A stretch of DNA of 64,000 bases from Streptomyces asoensis (lineage in GTDB: Bacteria; Actinomycetota; Actinomycetes; Streptomycetales; Streptomycetaceae), in assembly GCF_013085465.1 (NCBI RefSeq), contig NZ_CP049838.1, positions 1,550,001-1,614,000 on the forward strand, given 5' to 3'. Positions 34,305 to 42,703 of the stretch are shown in pieces. Position numbers and translations under genes: made by a program. The notes under the pieces were generated by a model. It saw only the letters and a program-made list of their open reading frames with translations. It ran no database searches and had not been told where the DNA came from. The stretch's first letter is position 1, and each line of letters starts with the position of its first letter.

Positions 34305-34562
34305 ATGCAGCAGGACAAGCAGCCCGACTACCACGCGGTCGTGTTCCGCGACCGGACCGCCGGTTACGCCTTCCTGACCCGGTCCACCGCCACCAGCGAT
34401 CAGACCATCGAGTGGGACGACGGCGAGACCTACCCGGTCGTGGATGTGGAGATCTCCTCCGAGAGCCACCCCTTCTACACCGGCAAGGCGCGCACCGTGG
34501 ACACGGAGGGGCGGGTCGCCCGCTTCGAGCGACGCTACGGCGACGGCGGGGCGATGACCTGA
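34305..34562 (+). CDS. rpmE2: 50S ribosomal protein L31 type B (zinc-free)
   Basis: An 85-residue L31 type B protein, recognised by [45 protein letters not shown] and the C-terminal [15 protein letters not shown]. It has no CxxC motif, so it is the zinc-independent paralogue that replaces zinc-binding L31 when zinc is scarce. In Streptomyces such genes are often repressed by Zur. In the 96 bp upstream I see no convincing Zur box, only an ATCGCC triplicate (about 34260-34280). The ribosome site GAGGAG precedes ATG 34305. It stands alone rather than in the larger C-minus ribosomal cluster. Confidence 0.93.
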   Translation: MQQDKQPDYHAVVFRDRTAGYAFLTRSTATSDQTIEWDDGETYPVVDVEISSESHPFYTGKARTVDTEGRVARFERRYGDGGAMT

Positions 34563-34606
34563 ACCGGTGCCGCCGCCACCGCCGACGGCACCCGTCGGGT
34601 CGCTCG

Positions 34607-35401
34607 TCAGATGTAGTTGAGGGCGGCCGCGCCGCCCACTCCCCCGAGCAGCATGAACACCGGCATCAACACCTTCAGCTCGACCCAGCTGCCGGCCCGG
34701 AACCGCATCACCTTGGGCGGACCGATCGGGTACCAGCGCTTGCGCCCGATCGGGATGGGCCACAGGACCGGGCAGCCGGAGACGGTCAGCGCGTCGCCGA
34801 TGTCGTGCACCAGGGCGCCCAGCACGATCGGCAGCCCCAGCCACAGGTACTGCTGGCCCGGGTCCGTGAACAACCAGTCCGAGCCGTTGCCGGGCTTGTC
34901 CAGGACACCGGCGAGGATCCAGGCGCTGGTGGCGGCAAGCAGCCACACCAGCACATCGCTGCTGGATCCCCGGGCCGCCCGCCACAGCAGCCCCTCGATC
35001 GCCAGCACCATGTGCACGAAGAGAAGCGCCAGGACCGCCCAGCGGCCACCGGTGATCGCCAGCGCCGAGGCGCCTCCGCCGATCATGACGGCCCACAGCC
35101 AGGTGTGCGTCAGGGTTCGGTGGCCTCCGGAGCGGCGCGGGTCGCCCTGCTTCCTGGTGCCCTTGTAGACGGCGTAGGAGAGCTTGTCGACGATCTCGCA
35201 CAGCCAGCGCGAGACGGGTCCGAAGGCCCGCGAGATGGTGGCTGCCTTGTGGTCGAGGTCCGGGGCGAGCGCGGCTCCGGCGCAGATCAGCGCACCCGCG
35301 AGCAGAACCGGCCAGGGCATCGTGTGTCCGGCCGCGGCGGCGGCCGCACCGACGCCGAGCCAGGCGGCCGCGCCCGACAGTGAGTGTGCTGGTCCCATCA
35401 T
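34607..35401 (-). CDS. YdjM/DUF457 family membrane-bound metal-dependent hydrolase
   Basis: A 264-residue integral membrane protein with about seven hydrophobic segments. Conserved polar motifs of the LexA-regulated YdjM family are present: HSLSG at the N-terminus, PDLDH near 50, HRTLTHTW near 90 and VHDIGDALT near 195. The His/Asp clusters are thought to bind metal at the membrane face. Double ATG at 35401/35398; the first is used. Longer reading upstream overlaps the divergent helicase gene leader and lacks family similarity. It is convergent with rpmE2, 44 bp apart, with a weak 7-bp hairpin (34566-34592) between. Biological role not established. Confidence 0.85.
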   Translation of the reverse strand: MMGPAHSLSGAAAWLGVGAAAAAAGHTMPWPVLLAGALICAGAALAPDLDHKAATISRAFGPVSRWLCEIVDKLSYAVYKGTRKQGDPRRSGGHRTLTHTWLWAVMIGGGASALAITGGRWAVLALLFVHMVLAIEGLLWRAARGSSSDVLVWLLAATSAWILAGVLDKPGNGSDWLFTDPGQQYLWLGLPIVLGALVHDIGDALTVSGCPVLWPIPIGRKRWYPIGPPKVMRFRAGSWVELKVLMPVFMLLGGVGGAAALNYI

Positions 35402-35546
35402 GGCCGGTGCCCGCCCTATTCCTCGAATGCCGCTGTCCAGTTGACCGGGTGCGTTGACGCTCCGTCGGCGACACAGCGTAGCGGTCGTGATCTTCGGGCC
35501 TGCATCCGATTCCCCCATCAGGGGCGAGGGCAGGCAAGATGGGGGC

Positions 35547-38060
35547 GTGACCCTCATCGATCAGTTGCCGCCGACCGCAGATCCCGACGCCCTGTACGAA
35601 GCCTTCGAGTCCTGGGCGCAGGAGCGTGGTCTGACGCTCTACCCCCACCAGGAGGAGGCGCTGATCGAGGTGGTCTCCGGGGCGAACGTGATCGTGTCGA
35701 CGCCTACCGGCTCCGGCAAGAGCATGATCGCGGCGGCCGCTCACTTCGCGGCGCTCGCCCGCGACGAGGTCACCTTCTACACGGCTCCGATCAAGGCGCT
35801 GGTGTCGGAGAAGTTCTTCGAGCTGTGCAAGATCTTCGGCACGGAGAACGTCGGCATGCTGACCGGCGACGCGTCCGTGAACTCCGACGCCCCGGTCATC
35901 TGCTGCACCGCCGAAGTGCTCGCCTCGATCGCGTTGCGCGACGGCAAGAACGCCGATGTCGGCCAGGTCGTCATGGACGAGTTCCACTTCTACGCGGAGG
36001 GCGACCGCGGCTGGGCGTGGCAGATCCCCATCCTGGAGCTGCCCCAGGCGCAGTTCGTGCTCATGTCGGCCACGCTCGGCGACGTGTCGTTCTTCGAGAA
36101 GGACCTCGCCCGGCGCACCGGCCGCCCCACGTCGGTGGTCCGCTCGGCGACGCGGCCGGTGCCGCTGTCCTACGAGTACCGGTTCACCCCGATGACGGAG
36201 ACGCTCAGCGACCTGCTGGTGACGAAGCAGGCGCCCGTCTACATCGTGCACTTCACCCAGGCGCAGGCCGTGGAGCGGGCGCAGGCGCTGATGAGCATCA
36301 ACATGTGCTCGCGCGAGGAGAAGGACCGGATCGCCGACCTGATCGGCAACTTCCGCTTCAGCACGAAGTTCGGCCAGAACCTCTCGCGCTACGTGCGGCA
36401 CGGCATCGGCGTCCACCACGCCGGCATGCTGCCCAAGTACCGGCGTCTGGTGGAGAAGCTCGCCCAGGCCGGCCTGTTGAAGGTGATCTGCGGTACGGAC
36501 ACCCTCGGCGTGGGCGTCAACGTGCCCATCCGCACCGTGCTGTTCACGGCGCTGACCAAGTACGACGGCAACCGGGTGCGTACCCTGCGGGCCCGTGAGT
36601 TCCACCAGATCGCGGGCCGGGCCGGCCGGGCCGGCTTCGACACGGCGGGTCTGGTGGTGGCGCAGGCTCCCGAGCACGTCATCGAGAACGAGAAGGCTCT
36701 GAGCAAGGCCGGTGACGACCCGAAGAAGCGTCGCAAGGTGGTGCGCAAGAAGGCGCCCGAAGGATTCGTGGGCTGGGCGGAGAACACCTTCGACAAGCTC
36801 ATCGAGTCCGAGCCGGAGCCGCTGACGTCCCGCTTCCGGGTCACGCACACGATGCTGCTGTCGGTGATCGCCCGGCCCGGCAACGCCTTCGAGGCGATGC
36901 GGCATCTGCTCGAGGACAACCACGAGCCGCGCAAGCAGCAGATTCGGCACATCCGGCGCGCGATCGCGATCTACCGCTCGCTGCTGGACGGCGGGATCGT
37001 CGAGAAGCTCGACGAACCGGACGGCACCGGCCGCGTCGTCCGCCTCACCGTGGACCTCCAGCAGGACTTCGCGCTGAACCAGCCGCTGTCCACCTTCGCG
37101 CTGGCCGCGTTCGAACTCCTCGACCCGGAGTCGCCTTCCTACGCTCTCGACATGGTCTCCGTCGTGGAGTCCACGTTGGACGACCCGCGTCAGATCCTGG
37201 CGGCTCAGCAGAACAAGGCGCGCGGTGAGGCGGTGGCCGCGATGAAGGCGGACGGCGTCGAGTACGAGGAGCGGATGGAGCGCCTCCAGGACATCGCGTA
37301 CCCGAAGCCCCTGGAGGAGCTGCTCTTCCACGCGTACAACACCTACCGCAAGAGCCACCCGTGGGTCGGCGACCATCCGTTGTCGCCGAAGTCCGTCATC
37401 CGTGACATGTACGAGCGGGCGATGTCGTTCACCGAGCTGGTGTCCCACTACGAGCTGGCCCGCACCGAGGGCATCGTGCTGCGTTACCTGGCCGGCGCCT
37501 ACAAGGCCCTCGACCACACCGTCCCGGACGACCTCAAGTCGGAGGATCTCCAGGACCTGGTGGAGTGGCTGGGCGAGATGGTGCGCCAGGTGGACTCGAG
37601 CCTGCTGGACGAGTGGGAGCAGCTCGCCAACCCGGCGGAGATGACCGCCGAGGAGGCCCAGGAGAAGGCCGACGAGGTCAAGCCGGTCACGGCCAACGCG
37701 CGTGCCTTCCGGGTGCTGGTCCGCAACGCGATGTTCCGCCGTGTCGAGCTCGCCGCTCTCGACCACGTCGACGAACTCGGCGAGCTGGACGGCGAGTCCG
37801 GTTGGGACGCCGACGCCTGGGGCGAGGCGATGGACAAGTACTGGGACGAGTACGACGACCTCAGCACCGGCCCGGACGCCCGGGGCCCCAAGTTGCTCGT
37901 CATCCAGGAGGAGCCGCAGAACGCCCTGTGGCGGGTCCGCCAGATCTTCGACGACCCGAACGACGACCACGACTGGGGCATCAGCGCGGAGGTCGACCTC
38001 ACGGCTTCCGACGCCGAGGGCCGCGCGGTCGTCCGCGTCACATCCGTCGGCCAGTTGTGA
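35547..38060 (+). CDS. Ski2-like DEAD/DEAH-box helicase with DUF3516 domain
   Basis: An 837-residue superfamily 2 helicase. Motif I is STPTGSGKS near residue 52, motif II is MDEFHF (a DEFH variant of DEAH) near 145, motif III is MSATLG, and motif VI is QIAGRAGRAGFD near 355. The C-terminal ~400 residues form the DUF3516 domain found in actinobacteria. The family resembles Ski2/Mtr4 RNA helicases and may remodel RNA, but its substrate is unproven. GTG 35547 (VTLIDQL) is used, with GATGGGGG upstream. It is followed after 31 bp by tesB on the same strand and may be cotranscribed with it. Confidence 0.92.
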   Translation: MTLIDQLPPTADPDALYEAFESWAQERGLTLYPHQEEALIEVVSGANVIVSTPTGSGKSMIAAAAHFAALARDEVTFYTAPIKALVSEKFFELCKIFGTENVGMLTGDASVNSDAPVICCTAEVLASIALRDGKNADVGQVVMDEFHFYAEGDRGWAWQIPILELPQAQFVLMSATLGDVSFFEKDLARRTGRPTSVVRSATRPVPLSYEYRFTPMTETLSDLLVTKQAPVYIVHFTQAQAVERAQALMSINMCSREEKDRIADLIGNFRFSTKFGQNLSRYVRHGIGVHHAGMLPKYRRLVEKLAQAGLLKVICGTDTLGVGVNVPIRTVLFTALTKYDGNRVRTLRAREFHQIAGRAGRAGFDTAGLVVAQAPEHVIENEKALSKAGDDPKKRRKVVRKKAPEGFVGWAENTFDKLIESEPEPLTSRFRVTHTMLLSVIARPGNAFEAMRHLLEDNHEPRKQQIRHIRRAIAIYRSLLDGGIVEKLDEPDGTGRVVRLTVDLQQDFALNQPLSTFALAAFELLDPESPSYALDMVSVVESTLDDPRQILAAQQNKARGEAVAAMKADGVEYEERMERLQDIAYPKPLEELLFHAYNTYRKSHPWVGDHPLSPKSVIRDMYERAMSFTELVSHYELARTEGIVLRYLAGAYKALDHTVPDDLKSEDLQDLVEWLGEMVRQVDSSLLDEWEQLANPAEMTAEEAQEKADEVKPVTANARAFRVLVRNAMFRRVELAALDHVDELGELDGESGWDADAWGEAMDKYWDEYDDLSTGPDARGPKLLVIQEEPQNALWRVRQIFDDPNDDHDWGISAEVDLTASDAEGRAVVRVTSVGQL

Positions 38061-38091
38061 GTACCGAAGAGGGCACAGGAGAAGCGCACCG

Positions 38092-38958
38092 ATGACGAAT
38101 CCGGCCGAGAGGCTCGTCGACCTGCTCGACCTCGAGCAGATCGAGGTCAACATCTTCCGCGGCCGCAGCCCGCAGGAGTCCCTCCAGCGGGTCTTCGGCG
38201 GCCAGGTGGCGGGCCAGGCGCTGGTCGCGGCCGGCCGGACCACCGAAGGAGACCGGCCCGTGCACTCGCTGCACGCGTACTTCCTTCGCCCGGGCCGGCC
38301 GGGTGTGCCGATCGTGTACCAGGTCGAACGGGTGCGGGACGGGCGGTCCTTCACGACCCGCCGGGTCACCGCCGTGCAGCAGGGGCGCACGATCTTCAAT
38401 CTCACCGCCTCCTTTCACAAGCCTGAGGAAGGTCCCTTCGAGCACCAGCTGCCGCCGGCTCGCGAGGTCCCGGACCCGGAGTCCCTGCCGACGGTCGTCG
38501 AGGAGATCCGGAAGCATCTGGGCGAGTTGCCCGAGCAGTTGGAGCGGATGGCGCGCCGTCAGCCCTTCGACATCCGGTACGCGGACCGGTTGCGCTGGAG
38601 CGCCGAGGACGTCGAGGAAGCCGAGCCGCGCAGCGCGGTGTGGATGCGCGCGGTCGGGCCGCTCGGCGACGACCCGCTCGTCCACACCTGCGCGCTGACG
38701 TACGCCAGTGACATGACCCTCCTGGACGCCGTCCGCCTCCCGGTCGAGCCCTTGTGGGGTCCGCGGAACTTCGACATGGCGTCGCTGGACCACGCGATGT
38801 GGTTCCATCGGCCGTTCCGCGCGGACGAGTGGTTCCTGTACGACCAGGAGTCGCCGATCGCCACCGGCGGACGCGGGCTGGCCCGCGGGCGGATCTACGA
38901 CCTGGAGGGGCGCCTGCTGGTGTCCGTCGTCCAGGAGGGGCTGTTCCGGGCCCTGTAG
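38092..38958 (+). CDS. tesB: acyl-CoA thioesterase II
   Basis: A 288-residue double hot-dog thioesterase that hydrolyses medium/long acyl-CoAs. Family landmarks are FRGRSPQESLQRVFGGQVAGQAL (broken here at residues 21-43), SLHAYFLRPG near 64-73 and the catalytic set: Asp in YASDMTLLD, Ser/Thr region SLDHAMWFHRPF and Gln in VQEGLFR. Length equals the E. coli TesB. ATG 38092 has AGGAGA nine bases upstream. It probably shares a transcript with the helicase. Just after the stop is a short direct repeat (TGTAGATCCGG twice in 38955-38980). Confidence 0.93.
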   Translation: MTNPAERLVDLLDLEQIEVNIFRGRSPQESLQRVFGGQVAGQALVAAGRTTEGDRPVHSLHAYFLRPGRPGVPIVYQVERVRDGRSFTTRRVTAVQQGRTIFNLTASFHKPEEGPFEHQLPPAREVPDPESLPTVVEEIRKHLGELPEQLERMARRQPFDIRYADRLRWSAEDVEEAEPRSAVWMRAVGPLGDDPLVHTCALTYASDMTLLDAVRLPVEPLWGPRNFDMASLDHAMWFHRPFRADEWFLYDQESPIATGGRGLARGRIYDLEGRLLVSVVQEGLFRAL

Positions 38959-38983
38959 ATCCGGGCACTGTAGATCCGGTGCG

Positions 38984-39871
38984 TCACCCGCTTCGGCGGC
39001 ATAGCCGGCTCAGTAGACCGCGGGTCGGCCGGTCGGGCTCGTCGGGCGGGTCCGGTGGCCCGGCCGGGGGCGTCGGGGCCCTTTTCGAGGCCGGCCGTGG
39101 CGCGGGCTGCTCGGCGCGTGCCTCGTCCAGGGTTCGTTCCAGGTCGTACCTCAGCCAGTCGATCTCGTCGGGGTCGTCGGCCGTCATGATCTTCTCCACG
39201 AGGTGCGCGGCCGGTGTGCCGGGGGTGCCGTGGGCCGGCGGTCCCGGCCGGAACCTGTTCAGGTGGGAGCGTTCGTAGGGGTCCTTGACGATCGCCGCGA
39301 CCTGGAGGGGGTCGAGGAACCCGGCCAGGACACCGGCGCGTTGCCAGGGGCCGTCGGCCTGTCGGTGCAGGAAGCCCAGATGGCGTCCCCGCCAGTTCCG
39401 GGGCCGCAGGTCGACACCCGCGGCCAGCTGACTCCGCAGCACCTCGGGTGTCCGGCCGGTCAGCAGGAAGGCGTTGGTCCCGTCAGTGGCGAACTGCTTG
39501 AGTTCGTCGGCGAGATAGAGCCAGACGACGACTCGATAGCGATTCAGATAGAACCTGACCGGCACCACCAGTCCCAGGCGCGCGAGGCGGGTGAACCGGG
39601 CCGGGGGCACGCCCATGATGGCGGCGCCTTCGCTGGTCCCCACGGCCAGCACGCTCGCGCGCAGCGCCTCGGGGAAGCAAGGGTCCGAGCGCAGACGTTC
39701 GATCTCCGCCCGGGCCACCCGACGGCCCCCGCCGCCTTCGTCGGGCACGGTCCTGATGCGCCCGAGGTGCACGGCGAGGTCGAACTCGCTCCGCTTCAGA
39801 TCCAGTTCCCGCGCTGCCCGGCTCGGCGTGCAGGAAGCGGAGTGTGGTCGTGTGACGGTGTTGCCGGACAT
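38984..39871 (-). CDS. DUF6397 family protein
   Basis: A 295-residue protein of a Streptomyces family that I recognise as DUF6397. It opens with SRAARELDLKRSEFDLAVHLGRI, which looks like a helix-turn-helix/excisionase-like DNA-binding start, followed by a repeated module (GTSEGAAIMGVPPARFTRLARLG) of the same type. A Pro/Arg-rich tail (last ~45 residues) is probably disordered. ATG 39871 has GGGGGAG six bases upstream. It is preceded on the same strand, after 139 bp, by a Roadblock gene. The two HTH-like modules suggest DNA binding, but no function is known. Confidence 0.75.
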   Translation of the reverse strand: MSGNTVTRPHSASCTPSRAARELDLKRSEFDLAVHLGRIRTVPDEGGGGRRVARAEIERLRSDPCFPEALRASVLAVGTSEGAAIMGVPPARFTRLARLGLVVPVRFYLNRYRVVVWLYLADELKQFATDGTNAFLLTGRTPEVLRSQLAAGVDLRPRNWRGRHLGFLHRQADGPWQRAGVLAGFLDPLQVAAIVKDPYERSHLNRFRPGPPAHGTPGTPAAHLVEKIMTADDPDEIDWLRYDLERTLDEARAEQPAPRPASKRAPTPPAGPPDPPDEPDRPTRGLLSRLCRRSG

Positions 39872-40010
39872 GGTCGTCTCCCCCGTGGAGTGAAGTGGAG
39901 TGGAGCAGGCCCGCACGGTCGGCGGTGGCCTCGGAAAAAAACCGTAGCCGGAATCGCCGACATCGAGGCGAGCCTGTGGATAACTCCACGGAGGAAGGTG
40001 AAGGTGCAGG

Positions 40011-40424
40011 TCAGAAGTCTTCGAGCGGTGCGCGGTCGGGCTGCCGGGCGTCCACGGTGAGGTGCTCTCCGACCCGGTTGACGAGCAGGGTCATCTCGTA
40101 GGCGATCTGGCCCATGTCGGCCTCCGCCTCGCTGAGCACGCACAGACAGCTGCCGGTGCCCGCGGCGGTGACGAACAGCACCGCGTCGTCGAACTCGATC
40201 ATCGTCTGGCGCACTCGGCCCGCGCTGAAGTGACGCCCCGATCCCTTCGCCAGGCTGTGCAGTCCGGACGAGACGGCGGCGAGGTGCTCCGCGTCCTCCC
40301 GGAGCAGTCCCGTACTCGCACCCGCCACCAGCCCGTCGTTGGACAGGACGAGTGCGTGCCGTACATGGTCGACGCGCTCCGTCAGGTCGTCCAACAGCCA
40401 GCCCAGCCCCTGGTTCTGCGCCAT
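40011..40424 (-). CDS. Roadblock/LC7 domain protein (second CvnB-like)
   Basis: A 137-residue Roadblock/LC7 protein very similar to the conservon CvnB at 42266-42703: LGWLLDDLTERVDHVRHALVLSNDGL, then LREDAEHLAAVSSG and GRHFSAGRVRQTMIE match nearly residue for residue. Such proteins bind small GTPases of the CvnD/MglA class. ATG 40424 has GGAG upstream. It lies beyond CvnD and is separated from it by a PPOX gene on the other strand, so it is an extra, separately transcribed copy that could compete with CvnB for the same GTPase. Confidence 0.9.
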   Translation of the reverse strand: MAQNQGLGWLLDDLTERVDHVRHALVLSNDGLVAGASTGLLREDAEHLAAVSSGLHSLAKGSGRHFSAGRVRQTMIEFDDAVLFVTAAGTGSCLCVLSEAEADMGQIAYEMTLLVNRVGEHLTVDARQPDRAPLEDF

Positions 40425-40529
40425 GTCCCGCTCCCCGTGTGACATTCCCCGTGTGACTCTCCGCCTCGCCGGAGAATCTGCCCGCCAGCCTTCCCCAGGA
40501 GCGGCCGCGGGAGCAAGGAGGATGGCGGC

Positions 40530-40958
40530 ATGGCACAGAAGATGACCGATGAGGAATGGCGGGCCTTCGTCGCATACGGAACCCGCACCGCAAAGCTGTC
40601 CACCGTACGGGCCGACGGAAGTCCGCATGTGGCACCGCTCTGGTTCCTGCTCGACGGGGACGAGGTGGTGTTCAACACCGGCAAGGACACGGTGAAGGGG
40701 CGCAATCTGGCGCGGGACGGCCGGGTCGCCCTGTGCGTGGACGACGACCGGCCGCCCTTCGACTACGTGGTGCTGCGGGGCCGGGCCCGCATCTCGGAGG
40801 ACCTCGACGAGGTACGGCACTGGGCGACTCGTATCGCGGCGCGGTACATGGGTGAGGAGCGGGCGGAGGAGTTCGGTGCCCGCAACGGGGTTCCGGGCGA
40901 ACTGCTCGTCCGTGTCGCCATCGACAAGGTCCTGGCGCAGAAGGGCATCGCGGCCTGA
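40530..40958 (+). CDS. PPOX-class F420/flavin-dependent protein
   Basis: A 142-residue split-barrel protein of the pyridoxamine-5'-phosphate-oxidase-like class, F420-dependent subgroup. Characteristic segments are AKLSTVRADGSPHVAPLWFLLDGD near the start and TGKDTVKGRNLARDGRVALCVDD in the middle, which form the phosphate/cofactor cleft. Members reduce diverse small molecules with F420H2 or bind flavin. ATG 40530 is preceded by AAGGAGG at eight bases, a very strong site. It is inserted, on the opposite strand, between the extra Roadblock gene and cvnD, and probably has an unrelated role. Confidence 0.87.
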   Translation: MAQKMTDEEWRAFVAYGTRTAKLSTVRADGSPHVAPLWFLLDGDEVVFNTGKDTVKGRNLARDGRVALCVDDDRPPFDYVVLRGRARISEDLDEVRHWATRIAARYMGEERAEEFGARNGVPGELLVRVAIDKVLAQKGIAA

Positions 40959-40978
40959 CCGGGCCGACGTGGGCGGGG

Positions 40979-41584
40979 TCAGCCCACGGAGTCGAGCAGC
41001 CGGGCGGTGTGCATCCGCCCGGCGTACTCGACCAGCCGGATCAGTACCTCCTTCCCCGAGTCGCGGTCGCGGGCGTCGCACAGGACGACGGGGGTGCCGC
41101 CGTCGAGGTCGAGGGCGCGCGAGACGTCCTGGGCGCCGTATGTCCGCGTGCCCACGAAGCAGTTGACGGCCACCACGAACGGGATGTGCCGGTGCTCGAA
41201 GTAGTCGACCGCGGGGAAGCAGTCCTCCAGACGCCGGGTGTCGGCGAGGACCACCGCGCCCAGGGCCCCCTGAGACAACTCGTCCCACAGGAACCAGAAG
41301 CGGTCCTGCCCAGGGGTGCCGAACAGATAGAGGGAGAGGCCGGAGCGGATGGTGATCCGGCCGAAGTCCATGGCGACGGTCGTCGTGACCTTCTGGTCCA
41401 CGCCGTCGGTGTCGTCCACCGACTGTCCGGCCTCGCTGAGCAGTTCCTCGGTGCGCAGCGGCTTGATCTCGCTGACCGCGCCCACCATGGTGGTCTTGCC
41501 CACGCCGAACCCTCCGGCGACCAGTATCTTCAACGCCAGGGGAGCGGTGTCGCCGCCCGTGGTGTCGGAGTGTTCGGAGACCAT
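40979..41584 (-). CDS. conservon GTPase (CvnD)
   Basis: A 201-residue small GTPase-like ATP/GTP-binding protein. The P-loop is GGFGVGKTT near residue 24; the switch II region is FGTPGQDRF with TPG in place of DxxG, as in MglA/CvnD proteins; VNCF stands where NKxD would be. It is the signalling output partner of CvnB. ATG 41584. It is separated from cvnC by 248 bp, unusually far since conservon genes are normally tightly packed, so it may have its own promoter. It is convergent with the PPOX gene, 20 bp apart. Confidence 0.93.
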   Translation of the reverse strand: MVSEHSDTTGGDTAPLALKILVAGGFGVGKTTMVGAVSEIKPLRTEELLSEAGQSVDDTDGVDQKVTTTVAMDFGRITIRSGLSLYLFGTPGQDRFWFLWDELSQGALGAVVLADTRRLEDCFPAVDYFEHRHIPFVVAVNCFVGTRTYGAQDVSRALDLDGGTPVVLCDARDRDSGKEVLIRLVEYAGRMHTARLLDSVG

Positions 41585-41832
41585 GGATCACTTCTCTCGG
41601 GAGTGTCGGCAACGGTCGAGGTCGGTACGTGGGTGCCGTGGCTCGGCGCTGCGGTCGCGCGCGGCTTCGGCGCCGGAGTGCGAAGTCAGCATCATGACAA
41701 CCGCGGCCCCTTTCCGAGGGGTTCGACCGCTATCTGCCCGATGTGACCGACTCTTGTGTGTTCGGTGTCCGAAGGCGCGCACGAGTCGGTGTGCGGTGGG
41801 TCCGTACGCGTCCGGGTCCGTCCGAGGGTCAT

Positions 41833-42243
41833 CTACAGCGCTCGCAACCCCTCGATCACCTCGCGCAGAATCCGTTCGTCGGGCAGCTGCGCGGGCGGGA
41901 CCGGGCGACTGACGGTGACGCAGCCGAGTTCCAGCAGGTCTCCGAGGAGCACCCGGACCACGCCCACGGGAAGGTCCGCGCCCGCCGAGAGTTCGGCGAC
42001 GGACTGGGTCTCCGTGCGGCAGAGTCCGATCAGGGCGCGGTGTTCCGGTCCGAGCGCCATGCCGTCCGTGCTCGGCGCGCCCGGATCCAGGGTGACCAGG
42101 GCGATCAGGTCGAAGCGCACTCCGGTGGGGCCCGGTTTCGTGCGTCCGCCCGTCATGGCGTACGGGCGGACGAGCGGACCGGCCTCGTTGTCGTACCACT
42201 GGCTGCCCAGCTCGCGCGGGGTGCCGGTCATGTCCTCGGTCAT
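41833..42243 (-). CDS. conservon DUF742 protein (CvnC)
   Basis: A 136-residue DUF742 protein. Family marks are LVRPYAMTGGRTKPG near residue 24, LGPEHRALIGLCR, and a winged-helix-like core (SVAELSAGADLPVGVVRVLLGDLLE). It ends with DERILREVIEGLRAL, almost invariant in CvnC proteins. It is thought to be an adaptor in the conservon complex, possibly DNA-associated. ATG 42243; a second ATG at 42231 is possible. It follows cvnB by 22 bp on the same strand. Confidence 0.93.
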   Translation of the reverse strand: MTEDMTGTPRELGSQWYDNEAGPLVRPYAMTGGRTKPGPTGVRFDLIALVTLDPGAPSTDGMALGPEHRALIGLCRTETQSVAELSAGADLPVGVVRVLLGDLLELGCVTVSRPVPPAQLPDERILREVIEGLRAL

Positions 42244-42265
42244 CTGCGTGGGTCGCTCTCTGGCC

Positions 42266-42703
42266 TCATCCGGCGGCGGGTGGGCGCGCGGCGAGCCGTG
42301 GCGCCGTGTAGAGGTGCTCTCCGACCCGCTTGACCAGCCGCGCCATCTCGTACGCGACGAGGCCGATGTCGGCGGTCACGGCGGTGAGGACGGCCAGGCA
42401 GGAGCCGTCGCCCGCGGCGGCCACGAACAGGAAGCCGTCGTCCATCTCCACCATGGTCTGGCGCACTCCGCCGGCGCCGAAGTGGCGGCCCGCGCCCTTG
42501 GCGAGGCTGTGGAAGCCGGAGGCGACGGCGGCGAGGTGCTCGGCGTCCTCCCTCCTGAGATCGGTCGAGGCACCGACGGCGAGTCCGTCGTTGGACAGCA
42601 CCACGGCGTGCCGTACCTCGCTCACGCGCATCACCAAGTCGTCCAGCAGCCAGTCGAGTTCGCCGGACCGTTGGGCCGACCTCGTGCTCGGGTCCTGGAT
42701 CAT
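42266..42703 (-). CDS. conservon Roadblock/LC7 protein (CvnB)
   Basis: A 145-residue Roadblock/LC7 protein: LDWLLDDLVMRVSEVRHAVV, then SNDGLAVGAS and LRREDAEHLAAVASGFHSLAKG. It binds the GTPase CvnD and probably acts as its regulator downstream of the sensor CvnA. ATG 42703 overlaps the cvnA stop (ATGA). It has a close second copy 1.9 kb downstream. The last ten residues (Ala/Pro rich) are not conserved between the two. Confidence 0.93.
   Translation of the reverse strand: MIQDPSTRSAQRSGELDWLLDDLVMRVSEVRHAVVLSNDGLAVGASTDLRREDAEHLAAVASGFHSLAKGAGRHFGAGGVRQTMVEMDDGFLFVAAAGDGSCLAVLTAVTADIGLVAYEMARLVKRVGEHLYTAPRLAARPPAAG

Noticed and set aside
30387..38405. A 2,672-codon open reading frame on the minus strand
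   Set aside because: It is antisense to the ABC pair, rpmE2 and the helicase, and runs in the frame where GC-rich third positions suppress stops. Its protein is Arg/Gly/His/Asp noise with repeat-derived HRHRP and GTGT runs and no domain.
40979..42703. Two-component system or gliding-motility (Mgl) operon
   Set aside because: The order sensor, Roadblock, DUF742, GTPase is the Streptomyces conservon pattern; there is no response regulator.
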